From Rhodovulum tesquicola (GTDB taxonomy: Bacteria > Pseudomonadota > Alphaproteobacteria > Rhodobacterales > Rhodobacteraceae): a DNA stretch of 44,213 bases. Positions 1 through 8,939 of the stretch are shown one piece after another. The first letter of the stretch is position 1, and every line of letters starts with the position of its first letter. The position numbers and the translations under genes are program-made. The notes beneath the pieces are model-generated. The model searched no databases, was not told the origin of the DNA, and saw nothing but the letters and a program-made list of their open reading frames with translations. The stretch covers positions 1-44,213 of the forward strand of contig NZ_JAMYDV010000023.1 in the NCBI RefSeq assembly GCF_024128855.1. The letters are read 5' to 3'.

Positions 1-61
1 TGGCTTCAAGCGCCACCTTCGCCTTGAAGTCCGCGCTGTAGTTCTTCCGTTTGCCAGCCAC
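1..61 (-). CDS. IS3-family transposase OrfA, N-terminal fragment (runs off window)
   Basis: GTG at 61-59 on the minus strand opens a frame reading V-A-G-K-R-K-N-Y-S-A-D-F-K-A-K-V-A-L-E-A before the window edge. A basic start followed by Y-S-x-x-F-K-A-K-V-A-L-E-A is typical of the helix-turn-helix OrfA (HTH_Tnp_1) of IS3-family elements, which binds the terminal repeats. A GAGGAC purine run lies upstream. The fragment is incomplete because the window ends, not because of a visible mutation. Confidence 0.7.
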   Translation of the reverse strand, partial: MAGKRKNYSADFKAKVALEA

Positions 62-127
62 GCTGTTCGTCCTCGTCTTCCTCGGCGGCAAGCTTAGCAA
101 ACTGTCCAGTTTCTGGGGACCACCTCA
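1..127 (-). mobile_element. IS3-family insertion sequence, left end (partial)
   Basis: This stretch is the exact reverse complement of 44087-44213. The inner boundary begins (minus strand) with TGAGGTGGTCCCC, and identity between the two copies stops there, as expected at an IS terminus beginning with TG. Inside it, 1-61 encodes the start of an OrfA-type transposase. The element runs off the left edge, so most of orfA, orfB and the other terminal repeat are not in the window. Family assignment rests on the short N-terminal peptide and the TG terminus. Confidence 0.8.
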
Positions 128-183
128 AAGCCAAGAGCGTTCATCTGATCCTTTTCTGATTTATGCCCCGGAGAAATTTTGCC

Positions 184-213
184 CCGAATGGGAGGATTTA
201 TCCCCCCATTCGG
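184..213 (-). terminator. hairpin downstream of nrdJ
   Basis: A 12-bp inverted repeat (184-195 with 202-213, one mismatch) has a 6-nt loop (ATTTAT) and lies about 40 bp past the nrdJ stop. The following minus-strand bases include AAAATTT but no long U tract, so intrinsic termination is plausible rather than certain. The rest of 128-253 shows no gene. Confidence 0.45.
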
Positions 214-253
214 GAGAAACTATCCCCCAGGGACACTGCGCCCCCCCCTATAC

Positions 254-3200
254 TCAACTGCATCCGCTCGTTGCCCCGCAGGTGTTGCATTTCAGGCAGG
301 TGCCGTTGCGGACCAGCGTGTAGTTGCCGCATTCGCCGCAGGGATCGCCCTCGTAGCCCTGCATGCGCGCCTTGGCGCGGGGGTCGAGCGCGGCGACGGC
401 CGTGGCGGTGCCGGTCTGGGGCGCGAACCCCCCAACCGCGGCCAGCGGGTCGGCGGCGTCGAACGCGCTGGCGGCGATCCCGCCCTGGAGCACGACCAGC
501 TCCTGCGGCAGCCGCTTGCGCAGATAGCCGGTCGAACTGATCTGGCGCAGCACCTCCAGCGATTTCGAGGCCGCGCTTTCCGAAACGGGGGCCACGTTCG
601 GCTTGCCCTCGGCATCGCCGCCGCCCAGATCGTCGAAGGCCGCGCCCGTGGGTTTCACATGTGCAAGGTCTGTCCGGTCGAGATAGCTGACCGCGAGTTC
701 GCGGAAGATGTAGTCGAGGATCGAGGTCGCGTTCTTGATCGTCTCGTTGCCCTGCACGATGCCGGCCGGTTCGAACCGGGTGAAGGTGAAGGCCTCGACG
801 AACTCTTCCAGCGGCACGCCGTATTGCAGGCCGACCGAGACCGCGATGGCGAAGTTGTTCATCATCGCCCGGAAGCCCGCGCCTTCCTTGTGCATGTCGA
901 TGAATATCTCGCCCAGACTGCCGTCCTCGTATTCGCCGGTGCGCAGATAGACCTTGTGGCCGCCGACGATGGCCTTCTGGGTATAGCCCTTGCGCCGTTC
1001 GGGCAGCTTTTCGCGGTTCGAGCGGACGATCTCCTTGACGATGACCTTCTCGACGATCTTCTCGGCGATGACCTGGGCCTTTTCCTGCGGCGTGCCGGTG
1101 GCGAGGATCTCCTCGGCCTCCTCGTCGTCCTCGACAAGGGAGGCGGCCAGCGGCTGGCTGAGCTTCGAGCCGTCGCGGTACAGCGCGTTGGCCTTCACCC
1201 CCAGCGACCACGACAGTTCATAGGCCGACAGGCAATCCTCGATGGTCGCGTCGTTGGGCATGTTGATCGTCTTCGAGATCGCGCCCGAGATGAAGCTTTG
1301 CGCCGCCGCCATCATGTAGATGTGGCTGTTGACCGACAGGAACCGACGCCCCTTCTTGCCGCAGGGATTGGCGCAGTCGAAGACGTGGTAATGCGCCGGG
1401 TCCAGATGCGGCGCGCCTTCCAGCGTCATGGTTCCGCAGACATGGTCGTTCGCGGCCTCGATCTCGGCCTTCGAGAAGCCCAGGTGGCGCAGCAGGTCGA
1501 AGGACGGATCGGTCAGCTTGGCCTCGGGGATGCCGAGCACGTCCTTGCAGAACGCCTCGCCCAGGGTCCACTGGTTGAAGACGAAGCGGATGTCGAAGGC
1601 CGACGGCAGCGCCGCCTCGATCTTGTCCAACTCCGCCCGGCCGAAGCCATGGCCGATCAGCGCGGTGTGGTTGATGCCCGGGCAGTTGCCCAGGCTGCCG
1701 TGGCCCACGGCGTAGGCGACGATCTCCTCGATCTGGGCCGGCCCGTACCCCAGCGTTTCCAGCGCCGCCGGAACCGAGTGGTTGATGATCTTGAAGTAGC
1801 CGCCGCCGGCGAGCTTCTTGAACTTCACCAGCGCGAAGTCGGGCTCGATCCCGGTGGTGTCGCAGTCCATCACCAGGCCGATCGTGCCGGTGGGCGCGAT
1901 CACGCTGACCTGCGCGTTGCGGAAACCATGCTTTTCGCCCAGCGCCAGCGCCTCGTCCCAGGCGCCCATGGCGAGATCCACCAGCCGCCGGTCGGGGCAA
2001 TGGGCATGGTCCAGCGGTACGGGGCGGACAGCGAGACCCTCGTAACCTTCGGTCGCGCCCTTGGCCGCGCGGCGGTGGTTGCGGATGACGCGCAGCATGT
2101 GCTCGGCGTTGCGGGCGTGGCCCGGGAACGGCCCCAGTTCGCCCGCGATCTCGGCCGAGGTGGCATAGGCGATGCCGGTCAGGATCGCGGTCAGCGCACC
2201 GCACAGCGCGCGGCCCTCGTCGCTGTCATAGCCCAGCCCCATGTTCATCAGGAGCCCGCCGATATTGGCATAGCCGAGGCCCAGCGTGCGGAAGTCGTAG
2301 CTGAGCTGCGCGATTTCCTTCGACGGAAACTGCGCCATCATCACGCTGATTTCCAGCGTCAGCGTCCAGAGCCGCGTGGCGTGGACATAATCCTCGGCCT
2401 GGAACGCGCCGTCGCGGTAGAAGGTCAGCAGGTTCATAGAGGCGAGGTTGCAGGCCGTGTCGTCGAGGAACATGTATTCCGAGCACGGGTTAGACGCCCG
2501 GATCGCACCATCGGCCGGGCAGGTGTGCCAGGCGTTGATCGTGTCGTGGAACTGGATTCCCGGATCGGCGCAGGACCAGGCCGCATGTCCGATCTGGTCC
2601 CACAGCTCGCGGGCCTTGACGGTCTTGGCGACCTTGCCGTCGGTGCGCCGGATCAGTTCCCAGTCGGCATTTTCCTTGACCGCGCGCAGGAAGGCGTCGG
2701 TGACGCGGACCGAGTTGTTCGAGTTCTGGCCCGACACGGTCGCATAGGCCTCGCTGTCCCAGTCGGTGTCGTAGGTCGGGAACTCGATCGATGAATAGCC
2801 CTGCCGGGCATAATCGAGCACGCGCTTGACATAGGCCTCGGGGATCAGCGCCTTTTTTGCGGCGCGGATCGCGGCCTTGAGCCCGTCGTTCACGGCGGGG
2901 TCATAGGCGTCGGTCTCCTTGCCGTCCCAGGCGCGGATCGCGGCGAAGATCGCGTTCAGGTGCTTTTCGTGGATCTTGGAGCCGGCAACGAGGCTTGCTA
3001 CCTTCTGTTCCTCGATAACCTTCCAGTTGATGAACTGCTCGATGTCGGGGTGATCCATGTCGCAGATCACCATCTTGGCCGCGCGCCGGGTGGTGCCGCC
3101 CGACTTGATCGCGCCCGCCGCCCGGTCGCCGATGCGCAGGAAGCCCATCAGCCCCGACGACTTGCCGCCGCCCGACAGCTTTTCGCCCTCGGCGCGCAGG

Positions 3201-3910
3201 CTGGAAAAGTTGGTGCCCGTGCCCGAGCCATACTTGAACAGCCGCGCCTCGCGGACCCACAGGTCCATGATGCCGCCCTCGTTCACCAGGTCGTCCTTGA
3301 TCGACTGGATGAAGCAGGCGTGCGGCTGGGGGTGCTCATAGGCCGATGTCGACCGGGTCAGCTTGCCGGTCTTCCAGTCGACGTAGAAATGCCCCTGCCC
3401 CGGACCGTCGATTCCATAGGCCCAGTGCAGCCCTGTGTTGAACCACTGGGGCGAGTTCGGCGCGGCCATCTGCGCGGCCAGCATGTAGCGCATGTCATCG
3501 TAATAGGCACGGGCATCCGCCTCGGTGGTGAAATAGCCGCCCTTCCAGCCCCAATAGGCCCAGGCGCCCGCCATCCGGTCGAAGACCTGCTTGGCCGAGG
3601 TTTCGCCGCCATAACGCTGATCCTCGGGCAATTCGGCCAGCGCCGCCTCGTCGGGCACCGAGCGCCAGAGGAATTCGGGCACGTCCTTTTCACGCACGCG
3701 CTTGAGCCGCGCGGGAACGCCCGCCTTGCGGAAATATTTCTGCGCGATCACGTCCGAGGCGACCTGGCTCCAGCCCGCGGGCACCTCGACGGCATCCAGT
3801 CGGAAAACCACCGTGCCGTCGGGATTGCGGATCTCCGAGGTCGTGGTGGCGAACTCGATCGCGCCATAGGCGGCGCTTTCCTCGGTGGTGAATCTGCGTT
3901 CGATCTTCAT
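254..3910 (-). CDS. nrdJ: Vitamin B12-dependent (class II) ribonucleoside-diphosphate reductase
   Basis: This 1218-aa protein reduces ribonucleotides to deoxyribonucleotides using adenosylcobalamin as radical source, so it works with or without oxygen. The start at 3910 ([11 protein letters not shown]) was chosen because it matches the usual beginning of this family; an open frame continues to 4075 but looks like leader. Visible marks are NPCSE (C476), the conserved active-site region; the glycine-rich [10 protein letters not shown] stretch; the [20 protein letters not shown] segment of the barrel (here split by wording only); and a C-terminal Cys-rich tail with DPCGECGNY and CLKCNTCG that can bind zinc or relay electrons. 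It stands alone, with paired NrdR boxes about 160-200 bp upstream. No nrdAB or nrdDG genes are nearby. Confidence 0.95.
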   Translation of the reverse strand: MKIERRFTTEESAAYGAIEFATTTSEIRNPDGTVVFRLDAVEVPAGWSQVASDVIAQKYFRKAGVPARLKRVREKDVPEFLWRSVPDEAALAELPEDQRYGGETSAKQVFDRMAGAWAYWGWKGGYFTTEADARAYYDDMRYMLAAQMAAPNSPQWFNTGLHWAYGIDGPGQGHFYVDWKTGKLTRSTSAYEHPQPHACFIQSIKDDLVNEGGIMDLWVREARLFKYGSGTGTNFSSLRAEGEKLSGGGKSSGLMGFLRIGDRAAGAIKSGGTTRRAAKMVICDMDHPDIEQFINWKVIEEQKVASLVAGSKIHEKHLNAIFAAIRAWDGKETDAYDPAVNDGLKAAIRAAKKALIPEAYVKRVLDYARQGYSSIEFPTYDTDWDSEAYATVSGQNSNNSVRVTDAFLRAVKENADWELIRRTDGKVAKTVKARELWDQIGHAAWSCADPGIQFHDTINAWHTCPADGAIRASNPCSEYMFLDDTACNLASMNLLTFYRDGAFQAEDYVHATRLWTLTLEISVMMAQFPSKEIAQLSYDFRTLGLGYANIGGLLMNMGLGYDSDEGRALCGALTAILTGIAYATSAEIAGELGPFPGHARNAEHMLRVIRNHRRAAKGATEGYEGLAVRPVPLDHAHCPDRRLVDLAMGAWDEALALGEKHGFRNAQVSVIAPTGTIGLVMDCDTTGIEPDFALVKFKKLAGGGYFKIINHSVPAALETLGYGPAQIEEIVAYAVGHGSLGNCPGINHTALIGHGFGRAELDKIEAALPSAFDIRFVFNQWTLGEAFCKDVLGIPEAKLTDPSFDLLRHLGFSKAEIEAANDHVCGTMTLEGAPHLDPAHYHVFDCANPCGKKGRRFLSVNSHIYMMAAAQSFISGAISKTINMPNDATIEDCLSAYELSWSLGVKANALYRDGSKLSQPLAASLVEDDEEAEEILATGTPQEKAQVIAEKIVEKVIVKEIVRSNREKLPERRKGYTQKAIVGGHKVYLRTGEYEDGSLGEIFIDMHKEGAGFRAMMNNFAIAVSVGLQYGVPLEEFVEAFTFTRFEPAGIVQGNETIKNATSILDYIFRELAVSYLDRTDLAHVKPTGAAFDDLGGGDAEGKPNVAPVSESAASKSLEVLRQISSTGYLRKRLPQELVVLQGGIAASAFDAADPLAAVGGFAPQTGTATAVAALDPRAKARMQGYEGDPCGECGNYTLVRNGTCLKCNTCGATSGCS

Positions 3911-4071
3911 TCGTCTGCCCCGTCTGTCCTGTCCCGGGCTCGACCGCCTCAGCGGCGTCGCGACCCCGAATTCCATACCCTCGGACAACAACCCGTCCCC
4001 GGCCATTGGCCGCCGGTCTGCGTCCCCACGATGGGAGAGCACCATTTGCCTGCTGTCCTGCCCGGCCCACC

Positions 4072-4087
4072 CCACAACATCTTGTGT
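4072..4087. promoter_or_regulatory. NrdR box 1 (proximal)
   Basis: CCACAACATCTTGTGT matches 13 of 16 positions of the NrdR consensus as I recall it (aCaCwAtATaTwGtGt) and is largely palindromic. NrdR is the ATP/dATP-sensing repressor of ribonucleotide reductase genes. The site lies about 160 bp upstream of the nrdJ start. Confidence 0.7.
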
Positions 4088-4102
4088 TCAGATGGCCGAT
4101 TT

Positions 4103-4118
4103 ACACAAGCTGACGTAT
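4103..4118. promoter_or_regulatory. NrdR box 2 (distal)
   Basis: ACACAAGCTGACGTAT matches about 10 of 16 consensus positions. It starts exactly 31 bp from box 1, the three-helical-turn spacing usual for paired NrdR boxes. The spacing supports a weak site. A TTGACG hexamer (minus strand, 4136-4131) just upstream could be a -35 element, but I see no good -10 partner. Confidence 0.55.
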
Positions 4119-4313
4119 CTCCCCCCCAGACGTCAACGCAATTTTCAAAGTTCTCTACAAGTTTTTGGGGTTGACCCGATGCCGCCCTTTCGACCGGACG
4201 ATTCACGTTGCGCGGGCAGTCCGCGCCCCGCTGCGCAGCCTTGGGCAGAAAACCTTGGGCAAAGAGGGAGTTACACGCTCAGGTTGAGTCGCATGGCCGC
4301 TGAATGAAGCGGG

Positions 4314-4360
4314 GCCGGTAAGAGAAATTAACGCAGGCTCAAAGGGTTAATTTATCCGGC
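4314..4360. repeat. AT-rich interrupted inverted repeat downstream of tRNA-Pro
   Basis: GCCGG + AAATTAAC (4314-4318, 4325-4332) pairs with GTTAATTT + CCGGC (4346-4353, 4356-4360) around a 13-nt loop. It stands out as AT-rich in GC-rich DNA and lies about 43 nt past the tRNA 3' end, so it could terminate that transcript or be a protein-binding site. The stretch 4119-4313 holds no gene that I can support. Confidence 0.4.
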
Positions 4361-4402
4361 ACCAACAGAATCAGGGATCGCAAGGGTGTCTGATCAGGGA
4401 AC

Positions 4403-4479
4403 TGGTCGGGGCGGCGGGATTCGAACCCACGGCCTTCGGTACCCAAAACCGACGCGCTACCAGGCTGCGCTACGCCCCG
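4403..4479 (-). tRNA. tRNA-Pro (anticodon UGG)
   Basis: The minus strand folds into a standard 77-nt cloverleaf. The acceptor stem is CGGGGCG with CGCCCCG, the D arm contains AGCCTGGTAGC, and the anticodon stem TCGGT/ACCGA encloses loop TTTGGGT with anticodon TGG. The T arm contains GTTCGAATC, the discriminator base is A, and CCA is encoded. UGG reads proline CCN codons. It begins 42 nt after the stop of the DUF192 gene on the same strand and may share its transcript. Confidence 0.96.
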
Positions 4480-4521
4480 TGGCCGCCTCCATAGCGCCCG
4501 GCGCGGCCCAAGGGAAGCGAT

Positions 4522-5010
4522 TTAGGGACAGGGCCAGGCCGCGCCCGGGCCAAATGCGGGATGTCGCAGTTCGCTGCCCGGACCGATCCCCAACCGCCCG
4601 GCAAGCCCGCCGTTGATTTCCAGCACGGCCAGAACCCCCTCGCCCCCGTCGATCGGCGTGCGGTCCAGCGGTCGGGCGTTCAGGTGAACTTTCAGCACCA
4701 GCCCCTCGGGGCCGACGAAGATCATGTCGAGCGGGATAAGGGTGTTCTCCATCCAGAAGGCCACATGCTGCGGGCGGTCATAAACGAACAGCATCCCCGC
4801 CGAGGCGGGCAGCGTCTCGCGATGCATCAGACCGCGCGCCCGCTCGGCATCGTCGTCTGCGATCTCGACGGAAAACCGCGCGGTTCCCCATTCGCCGCGC
4901 AGATCCACATGGCTCTCATCGCATTGCGCAGCCGCCAGACCGGCCGCGCCCCACACCAGAAGAAATGCAGGGATCAGCCCTGCGAACCGCCCGAAACCGC
5001 GCTTTCCCAT
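4522..5010 (-). CDS. DUF192 family secreted protein
   Basis: A 162-aa protein with a signal peptide (residues 1 to about 28: positive MGKR start, hydrophobic [17 protein letters not shown], then AQC). The rest is a single DUF192 domain with its typical segments: [24 protein letters not shown], read here from about residue 55 to 78, then [15 protein letters not shown] and a C-terminal VLEINGG motif. The biochemical role of DUF192 is unknown; proteins are generally exported. The start at 5010 overlaps the 3' end of the cold-shock gene by 37 bp, so the two are probably co-transcribed. A longer frame to 5187 was rejected because it lacks the signal peptide at its N terminus. Confidence 0.85.
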   Translation of the reverse strand: MGKRGFGRFAGLIPAFLLVWGAAGLAAAQCDESHVDLRGEWGTARFSVEIADDDAERARGLMHRETLPASAGMLFVYDRPQHVAFWMENTLIPLDMIFVGPEGLVLKVHLNARPLDRTPIDGGEGVLAVLEINGGLAGRLGIGPGSELRHPAFGPGAAWPCP

Positions 5011-5516
5011 GGCCCCACCATCACCGCCAGTTGTCCGCGCTGGCCTTCGGTCACGCGGATCGCGATCGCCTCGCCCGGTTGCAGGTCGGCCAACCCCGAC
5101 CGCCGCAAGACCTCGATATGGACGAACACGTCCTGCTGGCGGCCGAACACATTGGCAAAGCCGAAGCCCTTGGACTTGTCGAACCACTTCACCCGGGCGG
5201 GTTCAAGCGGCAGCGCCGCCAGTTCCGCGGCATCGAGCCTAAGCGCGTCCTCAAGGACCGGACTGTCGCCGGGCGCGGGCGGGTCGATGCGCAGGACCTC
5301 GGTCGCCTGCAACCCGCGCGCCGTCTCCTGGACCAGGAGTTCGACGCCGGAGCCGTCGGAAACAGAGCTTTGCCCGAAATTGCGCAGGACATTGGCGTGA
5401 AGCAGGATGTCCGGCCCGCCGGACTCGGACACGACGAACCCGAAGCCCTTGGTCGGATCGAACCATTTCACTTGCCCCTCGACGCGCCGGGGTGGCGTCT
5501 CGTTGTCCCTGGTCAT
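4974..5516 (-). CDS. Two-domain cold-shock protein
   Basis: A 180-aa protein carrying two cold-shock domains (about residues 13-78 and 107-168), each with RNP1 (KGFGFV at 23-28; KGFGFA at 116-121) and an RNP2-like strand (DILLHANV; DVFVHIEV). Cold-shock domains bind single-stranded RNA or DNA and act as RNA chaperones. The duplicated form of about 180 aa is usual in alphaproteobacteria, unlike the 70-aa single-domain CspA. Start ATG at 5516 is preceded by AGGGGAAC, a good ribosome-binding site. It lies between pdxH and the DUF192 gene; the 119-bp gap to pdxH leaves room for its own promoter, but no strong hexamers are visible. Confidence 0.9.
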   Translation of the reverse strand: MTRDNETPPRRVEGQVKWFDPTKGFGFVVSESGGPDILLHANVLRNFGQSSVSDGSGVELLVQETARGLQATEVLRIDPPAPGDSPVLEDALRLDAAELAALPLEPARVKWFDKSKGFGFANVFGRQQDVFVHIEVLRRSGLADLQPGEAIAIRVTEGQRGQLAVMVGPWESAVSGGSQG

Positions 5517-5635
5517 GTTCCCCTAACCGGATGCACCGATCCCCTCCCCGGCACTTCCATTTCACAGACCCTGACCGCGATGCAAGCCGATTCCGGGGTC
5601 TCACACAGCCCGCCGCCATTCACGAAGCGCGAATG

Positions 5636-6241
5636 TCAGGGGTAGAGCCGGACGACCTCCCATGCACCGTCCACGTTGTCGCGCCGCCAGCGGAACCGGT
5701 CGTGAAGACGGAAGGCGCCGTCCGCCCAGAACTCGATTTCCAGCGGCCGCAGACGGACACCGCCCCAGAAAGGCGGCCGGTCCGGCGACACGCCCTTCTG
5801 CGCAGTTACCAGCGCCACCTCGGCCATCAGGCTGCGCCGTGACTCCAGCGGTCGCGACTGGCGGGAGGCCCAGGCACCAAGCCGACTCTGCAGGGCTCGC
5901 GATGCAAAATAGGCATCCGCCTTCACGCCGTCCTCCCGTTCCGTGACGCCCCGCACCCGCACCTGTCGTCTGAGCGTCTTCCAGTGTAGCACGAATGCAG
6001 CCTTCCCGGTTGCGGAAATCTCGGCCCCCTTCGCGCTGTCGTAATTGGTGTAGAAGACGAAGGCATCCGCCTCGATTTCACGCAGCAGCACCATGCGTAC
6101 ATTGGGCAAACCCTCGGGATCGACGGTCGCCAGCGCGATGGCGTCGGGGTCGTTGGGCTCGGTCCGGGTCGCCTCGGCCAGCCACGCGCGCGTTATCGCG
6201 AACGGATCGTCCCCGGCGAATATTCCCTGCCTGTCGGTCAT
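5636..6241 (-). CDS. pdxH: Pyridoxamine 5'-phosphate oxidase
   Basis: A 201-aa FMN enzyme that oxidises pyridoxine or pyridoxamine 5'-phosphate to pyridoxal 5'-phosphate, the last step of B6 cofactor synthesis and salvage. Family motifs include [10 protein letters not shown] (FMN site), [46 protein letters not shown] and the C-terminal [19 protein letters not shown]. The start at 6241 ([10 protein letters not shown]) gives the usual length; an upstream in-frame extension to 6439 crosses the divergent fabI promoter and was rejected. It is divergent from fabI with about 100 bp between them. Confidence 0.95.
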   Translation of the reverse strand: MTDRQGIFAGDDPFAITRAWLAEATRTEPNDPDAIALATVDPEGLPNVRMVLLREIEADAFVFYTNYDSAKGAEISATGKAAFVLHWKTLRRQVRVRGVTEREDGVKADAYFASRALQSRLGAWASRQSRPLESRRSLMAEVALVTAQKGVSPDRPPFWGGVRLRPLEIEFWADGAFRLHDRFRWRRDNVDGAWEVVRLYP

Positions 6242-6275
6242 TTGGTCTGCGCTCCTGCCCCCGGGTCCGGCGGTC

Positions 6276-6304
6276 TTGATAGGTCCGGGCAATTGCCCTA
6301 CACC
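6276..6304 (+). promoter_or_regulatory. Candidate fabI promoter
   Basis: TTGATA (6276-6281, 5/6 match to a sigma-70 -35) is followed after 17 bp by TACACC (6299-6304, weak -10). It is the only well-spaced pair in the short divergent pdxH-fabI gap and would start transcription about 30 nt before the fabI ATG. Confidence 0.35.
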
Positions 6305-6341
6305 CGCGTCAACTTCTTGCAAGGTGGACGAGGGACGCCGG

Positions 6342-7160
6342 ATGTCAACGAAACTCTTGGAAGGCAAGCGCGGCCTTATCATGGGGCTTGCCAATGACAA
6401 ATCCATCGCCTGGGGCATCGCGCAGCATTGCGCCGCCAACGGTGCGGAACTGGCGTTCTCCTATCAGGGCGAAGCGCTCAAGAAGCGCGTCGAACCGTTG
6501 GCGGCGAGCCTAGGCAGCGACATCGTGCTGGAATGCGACGTCGCCGAAGAGGCATCGCTGGACGCCCTGTTCGACGGGCTGGCGAAACGCTGGGACCGGC
6601 TGGATTTCATCGTCCACGCCATCGGCTTTTCAGACAAGGAACAGCTGCGCGGCCGCTATGTCGACACCACGCGCGACAATTTCGCGATGACGATGGACAT
6701 CTCGGTGTTCTCCTTCACCGCGGTCGTGCAACGCGCCGCGCGGATGATGACCGAGGGCGGCGCGGCGCTGACGCTGACCTATTACGGCGCGGAACGGGTG
6801 ATGCCGCATTACAACGTGATGGGCGTGGCCAAGGCCGCGCTGGAGGCATCGGTGCGCTATCTGGCCGAGGATCTGGGCAAGGACGGCATCCGCGTTAACG
6901 CGATCAGCGCCGGGCCGATCAAGACGCTGGCGGCCTCGGGTATCGGGGATTTCCGCTACATCATGAAGTGGAACGAACTGAACTCGCCCTTGCGGCGCAA
7001 TGTCAGCCAGGACGAGGTGGGCAAATCGGCGCTGTACTTGCTGTCCGATCTGGGCAGCGGCGTGACCGGCGAGGTGCACCATGTCGATGCGGGCTATCAC
7101 GTCGTGGGCATGAAGGCCGTGGACGCACCCGATATCGACGCGGTCACCGGGCGCAAGTGA
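6342..7160 (+). CDS. fabI: Enoyl-[acyl-carrier-protein] reductase (NADH), FabI type
   Basis: A 272-aa short-chain dehydrogenase-like enzyme that performs the last reduction of each fatty-acid elongation cycle. It shows the cofactor-binding [14 protein letters not shown] segment (14-27), the VHAIGF stretch (91-96), and the FabI catalytic pair Y157 and K164 ([11 protein letters not shown]-x6-K), followed by [13 protein letters not shown]. This spacing separates FabI from ordinary SDRs (Y-x3-K). Start ATG 6342 follows GAGGGA. It leads a run of + strand genes (gpt, aminotransferase, foldase, trpE), but only gpt is close enough (22 bp) for obvious co-transcription. Confidence 0.95.
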   Translation: MSTKLLEGKRGLIMGLANDKSIAWGIAQHCAANGAELAFSYQGEALKKRVEPLAASLGSDIVLECDVAEEASLDALFDGLAKRWDRLDFIVHAIGFSDKEQLRGRYVDTTRDNFAMTMDISVFSFTAVVQRAARMMTEGGAALTLTYYGAERVMPHYNVMGVAKAALEASVRYLAEDLGKDGIRVNAISAGPIKTLAASGIGDFRYIMKWNELNSPLRRNVSQDEVGKSALYLLSDLGSGVTGEVHHVDAGYHVVGMKAVDAPDIDAVTGRK

Positions 7161-7182
7161 CGCCAGCCAGAGAGGAACGCCC

Positions 7183-7689
7183 ATGTCGCCATCCGACCGC
7201 CTGCCCCACGAGAAGGGCTTTCACGTCAGCTGGGACCAGATCCATCGCGACTCGCGCGCGCTTGCCTGGCGGCTGGACGGGCACGGGCCCGATGCCGGTG
7301 CCTGGCGGGCGGTGGTGGCGATCACGCGGGGCGGCATGGCGCCCGCGATGATCGTGGCGCGAGAGCTGGATATCCGGATCGTCGACACGATCAGCGTGAA
7401 ATCCTACAACCACCAGACCCAGACCGCACCGCGCGTCATCAAGACCCCCGACATGGACGTGATTGGCGACGGTACTGGCGTTCTGGTTGTCGACGATCTC
7501 GTCGATACCGGCCGCACGCTGGAGGTCGTGCGCCAGTTGATGCCCAAGGCGCATGTGGCGACCGTCTATGCCAAGCCCATGGGCAAACCGATGGTCGACA
7601 CCTTTATCACCGAGGTCAGTCAGGACACCTGGATCTTCTTCCCCTGGGACATGGCGCTGCAATATGTGGAACCCTACCGGGGCACCTGA
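7183..7689 (+). CDS. gpt: Xanthine (xanthine-guanine) phosphoribosyltransferase
   Basis: A 168-aa type I phosphoribosyltransferase that salvages xanthine and guanine by transferring phosphoribose from PRPP to make XMP or GMP. The PRPP-binding motif [13 protein letters not shown] is at about residues 100-112. The [10 protein letters not shown] flexible-loop region, the [13 protein letters not shown] segment and the late WIFFPWD are typical of Gpt rather than Hpt. AGAGAGGAA lies upstream of the ATG. Its stop is 3 bp before the next gene. Confidence 0.93.
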   Translation: MSPSDRLPHEKGFHVSWDQIHRDSRALAWRLDGHGPDAGAWRAVVAITRGGMAPAMIVARELDIRIVDTISVKSYNHQTQTAPRVIKTPDMDVIGDGTGVLVVDDLVDTGRTLEVVRQLMPKAHVATVYAKPMGKPMVDTFITEVSQDTWIFFPWDMALQYVEPYRGT

Positions 7690-7692
7690 GCC

Positions 7693-8871
7693 ATGCCGCG
7701 CCCGCTGAACCCGCGCATGGCAGCCACCTTTGCGCCCCCGGTGATGGAGGCGCGGCGCTGGTTGCAGGGGGTCGCCTTTCCCGCCGGGCGACCGCTGATA
7801 AATGTCAGCCAGGCCGCCCCGATGGAGTCCCCGCCCGAGGCCCTGCGCCAGGCCATTGCCGAGGCCGCGCTGACCGATCCGGCGGCGCATCTTTACGGCC
7901 CCGTCCTTGGCCTGCCCGAGTTGCGCGAAGAGATCGCGGCGCAGTGGTCGGCCAGCTATGGCGGCCGGATCGGTGCGGAACAGGTGGCGATCACCCAGGG
8001 CTGCAACCAGGCGTTCTGCGCCGCGATGGCGACGCTTGCGGGTGACGGGGACGAGGTGATCCTGCCAACGCCGTGGTATTTCAACCACAAGATGTGGCTC
8101 GACATGGCCGGGATCCGCACCGTGCCGCTGCCCACCGGCGACAGCCTGATCCCCGAGGTGCAGCGCGCCGCGCAACTGATCACCGGGCGCACCCGCGCCA
8201 TCGTGCTGGTCACGCCGAACAATCCGGCGGGTGTCGAATACCCGCGCGACCTGATCGCCGATTTCCTGGAGCTGTGCCGCCGACACGGCATCGCGCTGAT
8301 CCTTGACGAGACCTATCGCGATTTCCATTCCGGCACCGGCGCGCCGCATGCGCTGTTCGCCGATCCCGACTGGGCCGACACGCTGATCCAGCTTTATTCC
8401 TTCTCCAAGGCGTATCGGCTGACAGGCCACCGCGTCGGCGCGATGGTGGCGCATGAGGACAGGCTGGCCGAGGTCGAGAAGTTCCTCGACACCGTGGCGA
8501 TCTGTCCGAACCAGCTGGGCCAGCGCGCGGCACTCTGGGGGATGCGCAATCTCGGGCAATGGCTGGCGGGGGAACGGGCCGAGATCCTGGAACGACGCGC
8601 GGCGATCGAGGCAGGGTTTGCAGCGCTGGAAGGCTGGGCCCTGATGGGGGCCGGTGCCTATTTCGCCTATGCCGCCCATCCCTGGCCGGTGCCGTCTGAC
8701 GACCTTGCCCGTCGGCTGGTGGCCGGGGCGGGCGTTCTTCTGCTGCCCGGCACGATGTTTCAGCCCGACACCGATACGGGCGCGCGCCAGCAGGTGCGGA
8801 TCGCCTTCGCAAATATCGACCTGCAGGGCATCGGGCGGCTCTTCGAGCGGCTCTCGGCCTTCCGCCCCTGA
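7693..8871 (+). CDS. PLP-dependent class I/II aminotransferase
   Basis: A 392-aa fold-type I aminotransferase. The PLP-binding lysine is K239 in SFSKAYRLTGHRVG; other landmarks are PTPWYFNHKMWLD (about 125-137), TPNNPAG (174-180) and DETYRD (205-210). These match the aspartate/aromatic aminotransferase superfamily (AT_I), but the substrate cannot be told from sequence alone. It starts 3 bp after gpt and is probably translated from the same mRNA. The nearby trpE suggests nothing firm about its substrate. Confidence 0.85.
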   Translation: MPRPLNPRMAATFAPPVMEARRWLQGVAFPAGRPLINVSQAAPMESPPEALRQAIAEAALTDPAAHLYGPVLGLPELREEIAAQWSASYGGRIGAEQVAITQGCNQAFCAAMATLAGDGDEVILPTPWYFNHKMWLDMAGIRTVPLPTGDSLIPEVQRAAQLITGRTRAIVLVTPNNPAGVEYPRDLIADFLELCRRHGIALILDETYRDFHSGTGAPHALFADPDWADTLIQLYSFSKAYRLTGHRVGAMVAHEDRLAEVEKFLDTVAICPNQLGQRAALWGMRNLGQWLAGERAEILERRAAIEAGFAALEGWALMGAGAYFAYAAHPWPVPSDDLARRLVAGAGVLLLPGTMFQPDTDTGARQQVRIAFANIDLQGIGRLFERLSAFRP

Positions 8872-8939
8872 CGCTTGCGGGGATGGCCGCAAACCCCTAC
8901 ACAGCGTCGGAACCGCGCAAGTTCAGGGAGGCGAGCCCC

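Noticed and set aside
179-2794. Open frame of 871 codons on the + strand opposite nrdJ
   Set aside because: It is a GC-rich antisense shadow of the well-supported nrdJ gene, with no recognisable domain and low-complexity Arg/Ala/Gly content.
3911-4071. Cobalamin riboswitch for nrdJ
   Set aside because: No B12-box-like GCCACTG and no convincing four-way fold was seen in the leader.
4325-4353. CtrA binding site (TTAA-N7-TTAA)
   Set aside because: The two TTAA tetramers are 15 bp apart, so the required spacing is absent.
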